From: Acidimicrobiaceae bacterium
GTDB taxonomy: Bacteria; Actinomycetota; Acidimicrobiia; Acidimicrobiales; Aldehydirespiratoraceae
Direction: 5' to 3'
Length of the DNA: 36,278 nucleotides
Assembly: GCA_028819005.1 (NCBI GenBank)
Contig: JAPPMP010000043.1
Span: 20,337 to 56,614, forward strand
Shown: one piece after another, positions 23,518 to 33,247 of the stretch
Layout of the letters: the number at the start of each line of letters is the position of its first letter
Position numbering within the stretch: position 1 is the first letter of the stretch
Notes under the pieces: generated by a model
Database searches by the model: none
Seen by the model: only the letters and a program-made list of their open reading frames with translations
Told to the model about the DNA's origin: nothing
Translations under genes and position numbers: made by a program

Positions 23518-23573
23518 CTCAGACAAGCGGCTCTCAGACAAGCGGCTCTCAGACAAGCGGCTCTCAGACAAGC
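23518..23573. repeat. 15-bp repeat, 3.7 units, multiplying the stop codon of the ThDP gene
   Basis: CTCAGACAAGCGGCT at 23518, 23533 and 23548, with a partial copy from 23563. On the minus strand the unit reads CTT GTC TGA GAG CCG, where the copy nearest the gene supplies its last two codons and stop. Because 15 is a multiple of three, the gene is followed by four in-frame TGA codons. Confidence 0.95.
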
Positions 23574-25588
23574 AACGCGTCGGTGACGACTTCGACCAGG
23601 GCGGGACCGTCGAAGGCGACAGCCTCGGCAATCGCGGAGGGCAACTGCTCGATCTCAGCCACTCGGACGCCCCTGGCGCCGCACAGTTCAGCAAAAGCTG
23701 CAAAGTCGGGATTGTGCAGCGAGGTCTGCCAGACGTCGAAGTCGGCCGCTCGTTGCTCTTTGGAGATCTTGCCGAGTTCTCCGTTGTTCATGAGCACGTG
23801 GGTGATGTTCATGCCGTACTTCACGGCTGTCGTCATCTCCATCGCGTACTGACCGAAGCCTCCGTCACCGGAAACTGACACGACCGGGCGGTTGGCGTAC
23901 TCCGGCTGACTCTGCGTGGCGGCCCAGCACCCCATCGCGGCCGGCAGCGAGAAGCCGATCGACCCGAGGTAGCCCGACATCAGAACAGCCTGTTGACGAA
24001 CTTCGAAATAACGGCCGAACGAGTAGGTGTTGTTGCCGACGTCGACCGGCATGATCGCGTCGGGCGGGACACAATGGCTGAGCGCGTCGAACAGCGCCGC
24101 GGCGCCGATCCCAGCGCCGCGATCGTCCTGGCGTCGGCCGGCCTTCTCACTGCGCCAGATGCTCCAGCGCTGCGCGACTTCATCTTCAGCGCCACTGCGG
24201 GCGATCGGCTCGCCGTTGACCCCCTCCAGCCCTTCGAGCAGGGCTTTGGCCACGACCCCGACATGGCCCTGAACCGGAACGGCGACGGGATGAAACCGGC
24301 CGAGGGCCATCGGATCGAAATCCACCTGCACGATCGGCTTGTAATCGGCGATTCCGGTGTGGTTCGCGAACGACACTCCGAACGCCACGATCAAGTCGGA
24401 CTCGTTCATGAACCAGCTCGCCACCGGAGTGCCTGAGCGCCCCAGCACGCCCGCCGCCAAGCGATGCTGGTCTGAGATCAGACCCTTCGCCTTGAAGGTC
24501 GTGGCGACCGGTGCATCAATGGCCTCGGCGAAAGCGACGACGTCGCGGGCCCCCGCACGGGCGCCGTTGCCGATGATGACAAGGGGGCGGTCGGCAGCCG
24601 AGATCGCCGCGATCGCCGCGCTCAAAGCCTGGGCCGGCGGCGCGATCTCGCGATCTCCGCTGCGACCCTCGGGCGACCCGACGCGTGCGTTGTCGTCCGC
24701 CGCGAGCACCTGAACCTCGTCGGGCAGCACCAGATGAGCCACATCGCGTTCAACCAGAGCCGTTTTGCATGCCAGAGTCATCAGCTCACCGTGGTCCGAG
24801 GTCGCCTGCACAGTTTGCGAATAGCGCGCCACATCAGCGAACGCCGCAGAGAGGTCCGTGTCTTGAAAAGCTCCACGACCGCGGACTTTGCTGGGGACCT
24901 GCCCGCATATCGCAAGCACCGGCGCCCGATCGGTCTTGGCGTCGTACAGCCCGGTCATGAGGTTGGTCGAGCCGGGACCGGCGATCGCGAAGCAAGCCGC
25001 GAGCTTGCCGGTCAGCTTGCCGTATGCCGTCGCGGCGAACGAGGCGGCTCCCTCATGGCGGATCCCGATAAAGGAAAGGTCGCCGCGCTCCTCAGCCGCA
25101 CGCATGGCATCAGCGAAGCCAAGATTGGAGTGTCCTACCATCCCGAAGACATGGGTGACGCCCCAGTTGACCATCGTTTCGACCATGACGTCGGAGACGC
25201 TCAGCGGCCGTGCCATTTCATGTGGAAGAGCCACATACACCCCGTCGTCGCGAACCTCTGTCCGGTAGGCCGCGGGCGCGTCGGAGAACGCTCCCGGCGG
25301 TTTCCCGTTCTTGGGCGAATAGTCGTAGCCGTGCCATGGACAGCGGAGCCAGCCCCCTTCGATCGACCCCTCGCCGAGCGGGCCGGCCTGATGCGGGCAG
25401 GCATTGGCCAAACAGCCGTAGCCACCCTCAGCCGTGTGGGTGACACAGAGGCTCTCATGGCCGATGGTGACCGTCGAGACCCGGCCTTGAGGCAACTCGT
25501 CGAGGCCCACGAGCCGGTGCCATGAGAACTCTTCTTGTGGCAGAGGGGGCTCTTCAACCGATGGACTGTCGTCAAGCGAGTCGCTCAT
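23564..25588 (-). CDS. Rieske domain fused to a ThDP-dependent enzyme
   Basis: 674 aa. Residues about 20-125 form a Rieske [2Fe-2S] domain: C64-P-H66 (NACPHQAGP) and C83-P-W-H86 (CPWHGYDY). The rest is a three-domain ThDP enzyme of the acetolactate synthase/pyruvate oxidase class: the catalytic Glu is E179 (IRHEGAASFAATAYGK), the central domain runs about 310-440, and the ThDP/Mg motif GDGGFG ... MNN lies at about 565-595. The normal family has no Rieske domain. An electron-linked 2-oxo-acid oxidation or decarboxylation is the natural guess. ATG overlaps the stop of the Rieske-GltS gene, which has the same N-terminal architecture, so they probably act together. Substrate unknown. Confidence 0.88.
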   Translation of the reverse strand: MSDSLDDSPSVEEPPLPQEEFSWHRLVGLDELPQGRVSTVTIGHESLCVTHTAEGGYGCLANACPHQAGPLGEGSIEGGWLRCPWHGYDYSPKNGKPPGAFSDAPAAYRTEVRDDGVYVALPHEMARPLSVSDVMVETMVNWGVTHVFGMVGHSNLGFADAMRAAEERGDLSFIGIRHEGAASFAATAYGKLTGKLAACFAIAGPGSTNLMTGLYDAKTDRAPVLAICGQVPSKVRGRGAFQDTDLSAAFADVARYSQTVQATSDHGELMTLACKTALVERDVAHLVLPDEVQVLAADDNARVGSPEGRSGDREIAPPAQALSAAIAAISAADRPLVIIGNGARAGARDVVAFAEAIDAPVATTFKAKGLISDQHRLAAGVLGRSGTPVASWFMNESDLIVAFGVSFANHTGIADYKPIVQVDFDPMALGRFHPVAVPVQGHVGVVAKALLEGLEGVNGEPIARSGAEDEVAQRWSIWRSEKAGRRQDDRGAGIGAAALFDALSHCVPPDAIMPVDVGNNTYSFGRYFEVRQQAVLMSGYLGSIGFSLPAAMGCWAATQSQPEYANRPVVSVSGDGGFGQYAMEMTTAVKYGMNITHVLMNNGELGKISKEQRAADFDVWQTSLHNPDFAAFAELCGARGVRVAEIEQLPSAIAEAVAFDGPALVEVVTDALLV

Positions 25589-27195
25589 TTTGCTGCTCCT
25601 CCATAGGCGATGCCCGCGAGTTGGGCCATTTCTGAGTCAAAGGTGGTGAGATCGTCAGTGCAGAACTCTCTCAGATGGGTGTGACCGCAGGCCCGTGCCA
25701 GAACACACATCAGTTCGGTGACCGCAGCAAAGAAGCGTTCGAGTCTGTGAGCAGCCTCATCTACCGGTAGGCGGGCCCGCAGTTCAGGCTTCTGGGTGGC
25801 GATGCCCACTGGACAGTTGTTGGTTGAACAAGCCCGCATACCGATACAGCCGATCGCTTGCATGGCTGAATTGGAGACGGCCACAGCGTCAGCTCCGAGC
25901 GCAAGCGCTTTGGCGAAATCGGTGTGGGTCCTGAGTCCACCCGTGATGACCAGGGTGATGTCACGGCGACCGCGGCTGTCGAGATGGCGGCGCGCCCGGG
26001 CAAGTGCCGGGATCGTCGGCACCGAAATGTGGTCGCGGAAAACCACAGGCGCGGCGCCGGTGCCCCCGCCGCGGCCGTCGAGGATGATGTAGTCGACGCC
26101 GATCCGCAGTGCGGCGTCGATGTCGTCCTCAATGTGCTGGGCCGACATCTTCACGCCGATCGGCGACCCGCCGGAGACTTCCCTGACTTGGTCCGCGAAA
26201 CGTCGGTAGTCGTCCTCGCAATCGAACTCGATGAACGTGGACGGGGAGATGGCATCGGTTCCCGGCTCGAGGCCCCGCACTTCGGCGATCTTCCCCTGGA
26301 CTTTGACGCCCGGCAGATGTCCGCCTGTTCCAGTCTTGGCGCCTTGGCCCAGTTTGAAGTGGAAGGCTTGCACGTCGGCGACCTTGTCGATCGACCAGCC
26401 GAACTTTCCGCTCGCCAACTCGTAGAAATAACGTGAATTCTCGGCCTTTTCCTCGGGCAACATCCCACCCTCGCCTGAGCAGATTCCCGTTCCTGCCAAC
26501 TCTGCGCCACGCGCCAACGCCACCTTGGCTTCTTCAGAGAGTGCTCCGAAACTCATATCGCTTACGAACAGGGGAATTTCGAGGCGCAGCGGTTCGGCGG
26601 CGTTGGGGCCGATGAGCACTTCGGTGCCCACCTCCACATGATCGAGCTGGGGTTTGCGCGCCAATTGCGCCGTCACGAACTGGATGTCGTCCCATTTCGG
26701 GAGCTGATCTCTCTCGACGCCCATGGATACAACGGGTCCGTGGTGACCGAGATAGTCCAACCCCTCGTTGGCCAAGCGCCTTGTCAACCCGACATGGGGT
26801 TCCGCCGGGTCGCCGTGGGGATCTTGATAAGCGCCCTGGTATGCGTCTCGATCGAAGGGTTGGGGGTGTTCTTTGGTCCATGCGCCGACCTCGTCGAGGT
26901 CCACGAGGAGATCATCGCCTTCGACCCATGATGCGAACTTGGCGAGTCGCTCCGTGTTGTCGTAACTGGATACCCCAGTGTGGAAGACATAGTCCCAACC
27001 GTGGAGTCCGCAGATGAGGTTGTCGCCGCTGATCCGGCCGTCAGCCATCAGCGCGCCACGGTGCAGACAACGCCCGTAGAGCACCGAGTGGTTGTCGTCG
27101 AAACGAACGACCACCAAGTCGACGCCGTCGACCAGCGCCCCCACCGGTTCACGATCAGGCACTTCTGACCAAGTAGCGATCTTCACCGGGCGCAT
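25585..27195 (-). CDS. Rieske domain fused to an FMN-binding glutamate synthase-like domain
   Basis: 536 aa. An N-terminal Rieske domain (about 1-115) has C43-L-H45 and C62-G-L-H65. From about 140 on is the central/FMN domain of glutamate synthase: SDMSFGALSEEAKVALA, GTGICSGEGGM, GQGAKTGTGGHLPG, ILDGRGGGTGAAP, and a [3Fe-4S] cysteine set C450, C456, C461 (CIGMRACSTNNC). There is no amidotransferase domain, so glutamine is not the obvious nitrogen source; related stand-alone proteins include N-methylglutamate synthase subunits and archaeal GltS. ATG 27195 follows GAAGGAG. It is coupled by ATGA to the Rieske-ThDP gene. Reaction unknown. Confidence 0.9.
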   Translation of the reverse strand: MRPVKIATWSEVPDREPVGALVDGVDLVVVRFDDNHSVLYGRCLHRGALMADGRISGDNLICGLHGWDYVFHTGVSSYDNTERLAKFASWVEGDDLLVDLDEVGAWTKEHPQPFDRDAYQGAYQDPHGDPAEPHVGLTRRLANEGLDYLGHHGPVVSMGVERDQLPKWDDIQFVTAQLARKPQLDHVEVGTEVLIGPNAAEPLRLEIPLFVSDMSFGALSEEAKVALARGAELAGTGICSGEGGMLPEEKAENSRYFYELASGKFGWSIDKVADVQAFHFKLGQGAKTGTGGHLPGVKVQGKIAEVRGLEPGTDAISPSTFIEFDCEDDYRRFADQVREVSGGSPIGVKMSAQHIEDDIDAALRIGVDYIILDGRGGGTGAAPVVFRDHISVPTIPALARARRHLDSRGRRDITLVITGGLRTHTDFAKALALGADAVAVSNSAMQAIGCIGMRACSTNNCPVGIATQKPELRARLPVDEAAHRLERFFAAVTELMCVLARACGHTHLREFCTDDLTTFDSEMAQLAGIAYGGAAK

Positions 27196-27383
27196 TTCGG
27201 CTCCTTCATTCTTTGGTGCATCATCCAATCCGATTCCGATCCCACAGAATCGCACGACTCTGCCACGTTACGCGCCCGAACCCGCACAAACTCGGGCAAC
27301 TATTCGGGCAACTAGTGGTGTACCGGCCCGGGTAGCCTTGTGCGGAGCTTTGCGAATCCTCTCCCTAGTGAACCGGAGCTTTC

Positions 27384-28136
27384 ATGAGCGATGCACCCGT
27401 TTCTTCTGCTTCTTCCGCAACTGCGGCCCTCGCCGTCGGCGCCACGAAGATCTACGGCGAAGGCGACACCGAGGTCCGAGCCCTCGACGGCATCGACGCA
27501 TACTTCGAACAGGGCAAGTTCACCGCAATCATGGGCCCGTCGGGTTCGGGCAAGTCCACGCTCATGCATTGTCTCGCGGGCCTCGACACGTTGAGCGGCG
27601 GTCAGGTCTTCATCGGAGCGACCGACCTGTCGAGTCTGAGTGAGCGGGATCTGACTCTGCTGCGCCGTGACAAGGTCGGCTTCGTGTTCCAAGCCTTCAA
27701 TCTCGTGCCGACTCTCTCGGCGCTCGAGAACATAACCCTGCCCATGGATCTAGCCGGCAACGATCCCGACGACGCATGGCTGAACGAAGTCATCGGCACC
27801 GTCGGCTTGGCTGATCGGATGAGCCATCTTCCGAGCGAGCTCTCCGGTGGACAGCAGCAACGGGTGGCCGTCAGCCGCGCTCTGGCGAGCCGTCCTGAGA
27901 TCATTTTCGCAGACGAGCCGACCGGCAACCTGGATTCCACGTCTGGCACCGAGATCCTGCAATTCATGCGAGATGCGGTCGACAATCTGGGCCAGACGAT
28001 CGTAATGGTCACCCACGATCCCGTGGCCGCGGCTTTCGCTGACCGGGTGATCTTCCTGGCCGACGGCAAGGTGGTCGACGAACTGCTCGACCCGACCGCC
28101 GAAGAGGTCCTCGACCAGATGAAGCAGCTCCACTGA
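27384..28136 (+). CDS. MacB/LolD-type ABC transporter ATP-binding protein
   Basis: 250 aa. Walker [13 protein letters not shown]-loop [10 protein letters not shown], signature [14 protein letters not shown], Walker [14 protein letters not shown]-loop VTHDPVAA. This is the family that drives FtsX-type permeases by mechanotransmission rather than classical transport. ATG 27384 has GGAGC upstream. The stop TGA shares a base with the start of the permease gene (TGATG), so the two are coupled. The segment before the gene contains TCGGGCAACTA twice. Confidence 0.94.
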   Translation: MSDAPVSSASSATAALAVGATKIYGEGDTEVRALDGIDAYFEQGKFTAIMGPSGSGKSTLMHCLAGLDTLSGGQVFIGATDLSSLSERDLTLLRRDKVGFVFQAFNLVPTLSALENITLPMDLAGNDPDDAWLNEVIGTVGLADRMSHLPSELSGGQQQRVAVSRALASRPEIIFADEPTGNLDSTSGTEILQFMRDAVDNLGQTIVMVTHDPVAAAFADRVIFLADGKVVDELLDPTAEEVLDQMKQLH

Positions 28137-31100
28137 TGATCTTCAAGCTGATCCGACGCAACATCTCAGGCAAGCCCTTTCGCTTCCTCCTCACCTGTTC
28201 AGCGGTCACGCTCGGGGTGATGTTCACCGTCGGCGTGTTCGTCTTCACCGATTCACTGCGCGCCACTTTCGGGAGTATCGCCGAGGACATCGATGGCGAC
28301 ACGGAGTACGCGGTCCGTTCCGAAGTCGATTTCGGCGAACGGGAACTGGTCGGAGCGCCGCTCGACGACGATCTCGTCGACCTGCTCAACAGCATCGACG
28401 GCGTTGTCGGGGTGCAACCCCAGATACTCAAGTTCGGAGCTGTACCGATCGATGGCGACGGCGAAGCCCAGACCGCCAACCCCGCGCCCAACCTCGGCGT
28501 CAACTGGCCTGACCAGAGTTCGATCCCGGGGTTGTTCATCCAACAGGGGCGCCCCCCTCAAGGTCCGGGCGAGTTCACTCTCGACACCGACGCATTCGAA
28601 GAGGGGAACTTCGCCATCGGAGAGACCTACACGGTCATCAACCCGGCAGGCCCCGGAGAGTTCACCCTGGTCGGCACCTTCCATTTCGCATCACCGGATG
28701 AGAACGCGCTCGTGGGCGCCAAGCTCGTCGCTTTCGAGACGGCGACGGCCCGTGAGGTCATCAACCTCGGCACCGGTTACGACCAGATCACCTTCGAGAC
28801 CCGCGGCTCGGACTCAGAGACGATCGGGAGCGCCGTGGCCGCCGCCCTGCCCGCGGGTATCGAACTGGTCACCGGCGAGCAGCTCGTGGAGGAGCAGACC
28901 GCGGAGTTCGACGAGTTCATCGGCAATTTCCAGACCTTCCTGCTGGTGTTCGCCTTCGTCATCCTGGCGGTCTCGGCCTTCGTGATCTTCAACGTCTTCA
29001 CGATCCTCATCGGCCAGCGCATTCGAGAGCTCGGACTGTTGCGGGCCATCGGCGCGAGCGGATCACAGGTCACCCGGGCGCTGCTCGGCGAGGCCCTGTT
29101 GGTCGGCGTTTTTGCGACCGTGGTCGGCACAGGACTCGGGATCGGTTTCGGCTGGGGGCTGCGCCGGCTGCTGTCACGGCTCGACTTCGGTCCGAGCGGC
29201 GGCGAACTCCTGCTTGAGCCGTCGACGTTCATATGGGGAGCCGCTGTGGGGATCGGCGTGACCATGGCCAGCGCTGTCGCTCCGGCGTTGCGAGCCCGGC
29301 GGATCAGCCCGATGGCGGCATTGCGCGAGGATGCTCGCCTGTCCCGCCATGTGCCCGAGGCTCGCGTCGCGATAGGCGGGGTGGTGACCATCATCTCTTG
29401 GATCGTTGCGACCATCGGCATCGCCAGCGACGACTGGTTGTGGATTCTCGCATTCGGCGCGGTGGCTGCGGTTGGCAACGCTTTCGGGGTCCGTCGTCTG
29501 GTTCCCTCTATCGGACGCTTCGCGACTCTCGGCTTCGGTGTGGTGCTGATGGTGCTGGCACTTGTGCTCGACTTGGGGACCGCAGCGGTGCTGGCCCTGG
29601 TGGGCGTCGCTGCTCTCACCATCTTCCTGGGCGTCAACAGCATCAGCCCGATTCTGGCCCGCCCTCTGAGCCATTTCATCGGCCGCTGGCCGCTGGCGAT
29701 CCTGCTGGGCATCACCGGCGTGTTGACATCTCTGGCCGGGGTTGGAGCCACGTTGGGGGCGCTGTTTCTGGTCGTGGTGTCGCTCATCGATGTCGTGTCC
29801 GACTTCGACGGCGCGGGGATCGCCGCATTGTTCGGCTCGTTGGCGTTGATCCCGTTGGCGCTGTTGGTCCTCCTCGTGGGAGTGCGCGGGGTCGACGCGG
29901 CCTTCATCATGGGTTGGAGACTCCGCTGGGTCGCAGCGGGGGTTGTGCTGTTCGGGGTGGGCGCGACCGGCACCGTCATACTGCTGGTCGGGTTGGCCGG
30001 GCTCCTGACCGGGAACTGGGAGGCTGTGGTCTCGATTCCCATCGGGGCTGCCGTTTTGGGCTTGGTCGTGTTCCTGCGTCGCTGGCTGCCCAAGACTCTG
30101 AAGTCAAACGCGCGTATGGCCCGCGAGAACGCCGGCCGCAACCCGCGGCGCAGTGCTTCGGCCGCTGCGGCTCTGATGATCGGTTTGGCTCTGGTAAGCA
30201 CAGCCACTGTCGTGGCCGCATCTTTCAAAGCGACGTTCGCCGATGTGCTCGAGGAGTCGGTCACCTCCGACTGGTTCGTCTCGCCTTCTGACGGCGGCGG
30301 GCCGAATGCAGCGTTCAGCCCGGCATTGGCCGACAGCCTCGAACAGCTGACCGAGGTCGAGTCGGTCGTCCGTTACCGGTTCGCTTTCGAGGCATACCGG
30401 ACAGTCTTCGACGACAAGGTCAGGGACTCGTCGGCCACCGACATGGGAACCTCGATCAGCCACGTCGATCCTGACTTTGTCGCCCTCGATGAATCTCTGC
30501 TCGGCCGCGACGCCATATGGATTCACGAGGACATGGCCGACGACAACGCTTTCGAGATCGGTTCCACGTTCGGCGTCGAGTTCCCCGACCTGAGCGTCGA
30601 GACCGTCACCGTGGCCGGAATCTACACCGATTCGAGCATCTACGGGAACCGGGTCATCTCCTTGGATCTGTGGGCCGATCAGTTCCCGTCGAGCCAGGAC
30701 CAGTTCATTTCGATAAATATCAGCGACGGGGTGGACGAGGAGCAGGCTCGAGCGGCCCTGGAGACCTACACCAGCGACTATCCGACGCTCAACATCGAAA
30801 CCCGCGACGAGTTCCGAGATCGCCAGGCAAGCCAGATCGATCAGGCGCTCACGGTGATCAACGTGCTGTTGGCCGTGGCGATCGTGATCGCCCTGCTGGG
30901 AATTGCGATCACCTTGGCGCTGTCGGTGTTCGAACGCACCCGCGAGCTCGGCCTGGTGCGGGCTGTGGGCATGACCACCCGGCAGATGCTGCGCATGGTG
31001 CTTTTCGAGGGTGCGATCATCGCGGCTTTCGGCGGGATTCTCGGCATTCTGTTGGGAACCGCTTTCGGCAGCGCCGCAGTCTCGGTGATGTCCGACGATT

Positions 31101-31240
31101 TCATCCGTGCGCTCGACATTCCGGTCGTCGACCTGTTGTCGTATTTGGTTGTGGCCGCGATCGCGGGCATCGCCGCAGCTATCGTTCCGGCCCGTCGAGC
31201 TGCCCGTCTCAACGTCCTCGACGCCATCGCCCAAGGCTGA
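28136..31240 (+). CDS. FtsX-like ABC transporter permease, large two-module type
   Basis: 1034 aa. An N-terminal membrane anchor (about 16-38) is followed by a periplasmic MacB-type domain (about 40-260), then an FtsX module (about 265-400, with [20 protein letters not shown]). A middle block (about 410-640) has some eight extra hydrophobic segments. A second anchor after [14 protein letters not shown] (about 660-700) begins another periplasmic domain, and a final FtsX module (about 905-1034, with [19 protein letters not shown]) ends the protein. This is the usual actinobacterial double arrangement; proposed roles include lipid or peptide export and envelope stress. A CAACC/GGTTG hairpin (31243-31255) follows the stop. 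Confidence 0.9.
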   Translation: MIFKLIRRNISGKPFRFLLTCSAVTLGVMFTVGVFVFTDSLRATFGSIAEDIDGDTEYAVRSEVDFGERELVGAPLDDDLVDLLNSIDGVVGVQPQILKFGAVPIDGDGEAQTANPAPNLGVNWPDQSSIPGLFIQQGRPPQGPGEFTLDTDAFEEGNFAIGETYTVINPAGPGEFTLVGTFHFASPDENALVGAKLVAFETATAREVINLGTGYDQITFETRGSDSETIGSAVAAALPAGIELVTGEQLVEEQTAEFDEFIGNFQTFLLVFAFVILAVSAFVIFNVFTILIGQRIRELGLLRAIGASGSQVTRALLGEALLVGVFATVVGTGLGIGFGWGLRRLLSRLDFGPSGGELLLEPSTFIWGAAVGIGVTMASAVAPALRARRISPMAALREDARLSRHVPEARVAIGGVVTIISWIVATIGIASDDWLWILAFGAVAAVGNAFGVRRLVPSIGRFATLGFGVVLMVLALVLDLGTAAVLALVGVAALTIFLGVNSISPILARPLSHFIGRWPLAILLGITGVLTSLAGVGATLGALFLVVVSLIDVVSDFDGAGIAALFGSLALIPLALLVLLVGVRGVDAAFIMGWRLRWVAAGVVLFGVGATGTVILLVGLAGLLTGNWEAVVSIPIGAAVLGLVVFLRRWLPKTLKSNARMARENAGRNPRRSASAAAALMIGLALVSTATVVAASFKATFADVLEESVTSDWFVSPSDGGGPNAAFSPALADSLEQLTEVESVVRYRFAFEAYRTVFDDKVRDSSATDMGTSISHVDPDFVALDESLLGRDAIWIHEDMADDNAFEIGSTFGVEFPDLSVETVTVAGIYTDSSIYGNRVISLDLWADQFPSSQDQFISINISDGVDEEQARAALETYTSDYPTLNIETRDEFRDRQASQIDQALTVINVLLAVAIVIALLGIAITLALSVFERTRELGLVRAVGMTTRQMLRMVLFEGAIIAAFGGILGILLGTAFGSAAVSVMSDDFIRALDIPVVDLLSYLVVAAIAGIAAAIVPARRAARLNVLDAIAQG

Positions 31241-31269
31241 CCCAACCGCCGGTTGCACGGTTCAGGGTG

Positions 31270-31758
31270 CTATTCCATACAGATTTCGAGCAACTCCGAG
31301 AGCTGCTCACACTGCGTTTCGTCGAGCGCTTCAAGAAATGACTTGTGGACGTTGATCATCGCCTCGTTCATCTGGGCGATCAACTCCGCTCCTTGAGGTG
31401 TGAAACTGACCCGGTGCGAGCGGCGGTCTCGTTCGTTGGGAATCCGCATCAGATGCCCTTCTTTGTGAAGCCGTTCAACCCGGTTTGAGATCGTGCCCGG
31501 CGACACTCCCAGGATTTCGGCGGTCTCGGTGATCGAGGCGCCTCGTTCTCCGAACCGTCGGATCACCGCCAGAGTCCGATAGTCGTCACGACTGGTGATT
31601 CCCCGGTTAATGAACGGGCGCAGAACGCTGTGCTGCTGCTGCGCGAGGGCATCGGACACGAACTCAACCTGAACACCGACACGTGTCCGGGTGTCTTCGA
31701 TCTCCGAGCTCAGAACATCCCACGAGGTCGCCCCCGGTGATTCGCTGGCATTGCTCAT
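31270..31758 (-). CDS. MarR family transcriptional regulator
   Basis: 162 aa. The winged helix runs about 55-125, with SITETAEILGVSPGTISNRV as helix-turn-helix, ERLHKEGHLMRI next, then the wing ERDRRSHRVSFTPQG. Flanking helices form the dimer interface. It converges with the MacB/FtsX pair and diverges from the secreted protease gene; MarR proteins usually bind palindromes in such divergent gaps, and two are present (31819-31849). It may control itself, the protease gene, and possibly the neighbouring exporter. The ligand is unknown. Confidence 0.9.
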   Translation of the reverse strand: MSNASESPGATSWDVLSSEIEDTRTRVGVQVEFVSDALAQQQHSVLRPFINRGITSRDDYRTLAVIRRFGERGASITETAEILGVSPGTISNRVERLHKEGHLMRIPNERDRRSHRVSFTPQGAELIAQMNEAMINVHKSFLEALDETQCEQLSELLEICME

Positions 31759-31818
31759 GATTCCCCAATCAAGTCAGAAATTTCTTGACAGCTTCCCCAA
31801 ACAAGGATCTCGTCCAAA

Positions 31819-31849
31819 TACGAATATCGTACATTTATTGTTTGTACAA
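31819..31849. promoter_or_regulatory. two palindromes in the marR/protease divergent gap
   Basis: TACGA-ATA-TCGTA (31819-31831) and TTGTACAA (31842-31849), about 24 bp between centres in an AT-rich gap. TTGTACAA resembles MarR-type operator half-site pairs. A TACATT -10-like box (31830-31835) overlaps the first palindrome. The protease gene has an AGAGGAG ribosome site at 31858-31864. Confidence 0.5.
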
Positions 31850-31869
31850 CTTTATATAGAGGAGTACCG

Positions 31870-32442
31870 ATGACTCCGATCTCAACAAGCGAAACTCCGA
31901 AACTACGCAGGCCTCTCGTGATCGCGTGTTTGCTCACAGTTCTCATGGCGTTCACCCCACCCGCTAGTGCTGATCCGTTCGGAGTCGGTCCGACAGACGC
32001 AGGATGGCTCGCCGACAACCACGACCACGACTACTGCTGGTCCAATGGCTTCACCGGATCAATCCGCACATCCGCGAGCAATGCGATGGAGTACCTCGAA
32101 TCTTCGACGGACTTCGACGGCGGATCACTGGAATCGTGCAGTTCCGGTACAGACATCTACTTTGAGCGCTACAACACCACAGACTACCGGGGTCAATACG
32201 AGTGTTTCGATCGGGGAGGCGGCAATAGGTGTGACCGCGCTTATGTCCGGATCTCGAGCAACCGATCAACGCTCCCCACCGATCAACGACGAAAAACAAT
32301 CTGTCACGAAATCGGCCACACGACTGGAGCCACACATCACGATGTCGACTGGGGGTGCATGGTCAGTGGTTCATCCACAGCCGAGACCTACGTCGCTCAC
32401 ACCCGAGACCACATGGACGAGCTGTCAGTGTCCAACTCCTGA
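31870..32442 (+). CDS. small secreted metzincin-like metalloprotease
   Basis: 190 aa, about 156 after signal peptide removal. Residues 12-34 are a Sec signal peptide (RRP, hydrophobic core, cleavage after ASA). H146-E-I-G-H150-T-T-G153-A-T-H156 is the full metzincin zinc signature HExxHxxGxxH, and C163-M164-V is the likely Met-turn. The mature part has six cysteines (56, 90, 112, 121, 145, 163), enough for three disulfides. It is unusually small for a metzincin; Streptomyces snapalysin is of similar size but has Asp as the third ligand. It acts outside the cell. No propeptide of normal length is visible. The gene is less GC-rich than its neighbours and begins behind a good ribosome site. The substrate is unknown. 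Confidence 0.82.
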   Translation: MTPISTSETPKLRRPLVIACLLTVLMAFTPPASADPFGVGPTDAGWLADNHDHDYCWSNGFTGSIRTSASNAMEYLESSTDFDGGSLESCSSGTDIYFERYNTTDYRGQYECFDRGGGNRCDRAYVRISSNRSTLPTDQRRKTICHEIGHTTGATHHDVDWGCMVSGSSTAETYVAHTRDHMDELSVSNS

Positions 32443-32489
32443 ACCTGAGCACATCCTTCACGAACTCACGCAACACGAAAGGTGATCTG

Positions 32490-33140
32490 ATGCGCCGAAC
32501 GCGCTTTGTAATCGCTGTTGGAGTACTCGCTGCCCTAGTGGCCGGATGTGGTTCTGGAGACAGTGGGCCGTACGACGAGACGTACGACTCGTACTTCCGA
32601 TCGTTTTCTTACGACTACGAACCCGCTGAAACCAAGGAGGACCTCGCCAACCTCTCGGAGGTTGTCGTGAAAGCTACGCTGGTGGACGTTCAAGAGGGCA
32701 GGCTCTTCGCAATAGCCGACAAGAAGCCAGAACTTGAACCAAACAAACCAGTCCCGGCCGAATACAACGTCAAGCTGAACTTTGTATTCGAGACAGATGA
32801 GGGTACCCGTTACTACGTTCAGCTGCCCCGGCCTCACGATTCGTCAGTCGCGCAAGTCCGCTCGGTGATGCCCATCGGAGCTAAGAGCATCATCTATCTG
32901 CAGCCTGACGACGATCCCCTCGTTGACGGGGCAGGCCGATGGTTCAACGTGCGTGAGGACGGCAACGAGTGGTTCTTCACGACCCCTCAGGGTTGGATCC
33001 TCGACCACCCTGAGCGAGGAATCACCTTCCCTTTGGAAAGCGCAGACCACATGTTCGCCGAGATGCCGGCCCTGACCGACCCACTCGACGACTGGCTGCC
33101 CGAGCAGACAACCCAGTCCAGCGAAGAGTTCCTCGAATAG
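32490..33140 (+). CDS. lipoprotein of unknown function
   Basis: 216 aa. The N-terminus MRRTRFVIAVGVLAALVAGC is a lipoprotein signal with lipobox LVAG-C20, so the mature protein is tethered to the outer face of the membrane. The rest is acidic, with alternating strand-like segments (VVVKATLVDV, YNVKLNFVFE, RYYVQLPRP, KSIIYLQPD) suggesting a small beta-rich domain. I recognise no enzyme motif. ATG 32490 has AAAGG nine bases upstream, 47 bp after the protease gene, so it is probably in the same transcript and may assist or restrain the protease. Confidence 0.75.
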   Translation: MRRTRFVIAVGVLAALVAGCGSGDSGPYDETYDSYFRSFSYDYEPAETKEDLANLSEVVVKATLVDVQEGRLFAIADKKPELEPNKPVPAEYNVKLNFVFETDEGTRYYVQLPRPHDSSVAQVRSVMPIGAKSIIYLQPDDDPLVDGAGRWFNVREDGNEWFFTTPQGWILDHPERGITFPLESADHMFAEMPALTDPLDDWLPEQTTQSSEEFLE

Positions 33141-33247
33141 CCTGCTGTCGGCAGCAACACAAGTGTCAAAGCATCGCTCGTTCTGGCGGTGCCATGACAC
33201 GGTTTCCGACGCATGGCGCCGCCGAACGGGGTAAAGCCTGTTGCTCG

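Noticed and set aside
28777-30264. 495-codon open frame on the minus strand opposite the FtsX-like permease
   Set aside because: Ser/Thr/Pro/Arg-rich translation typical of antisense to a hydrophobic gene; no motif and no start signal.
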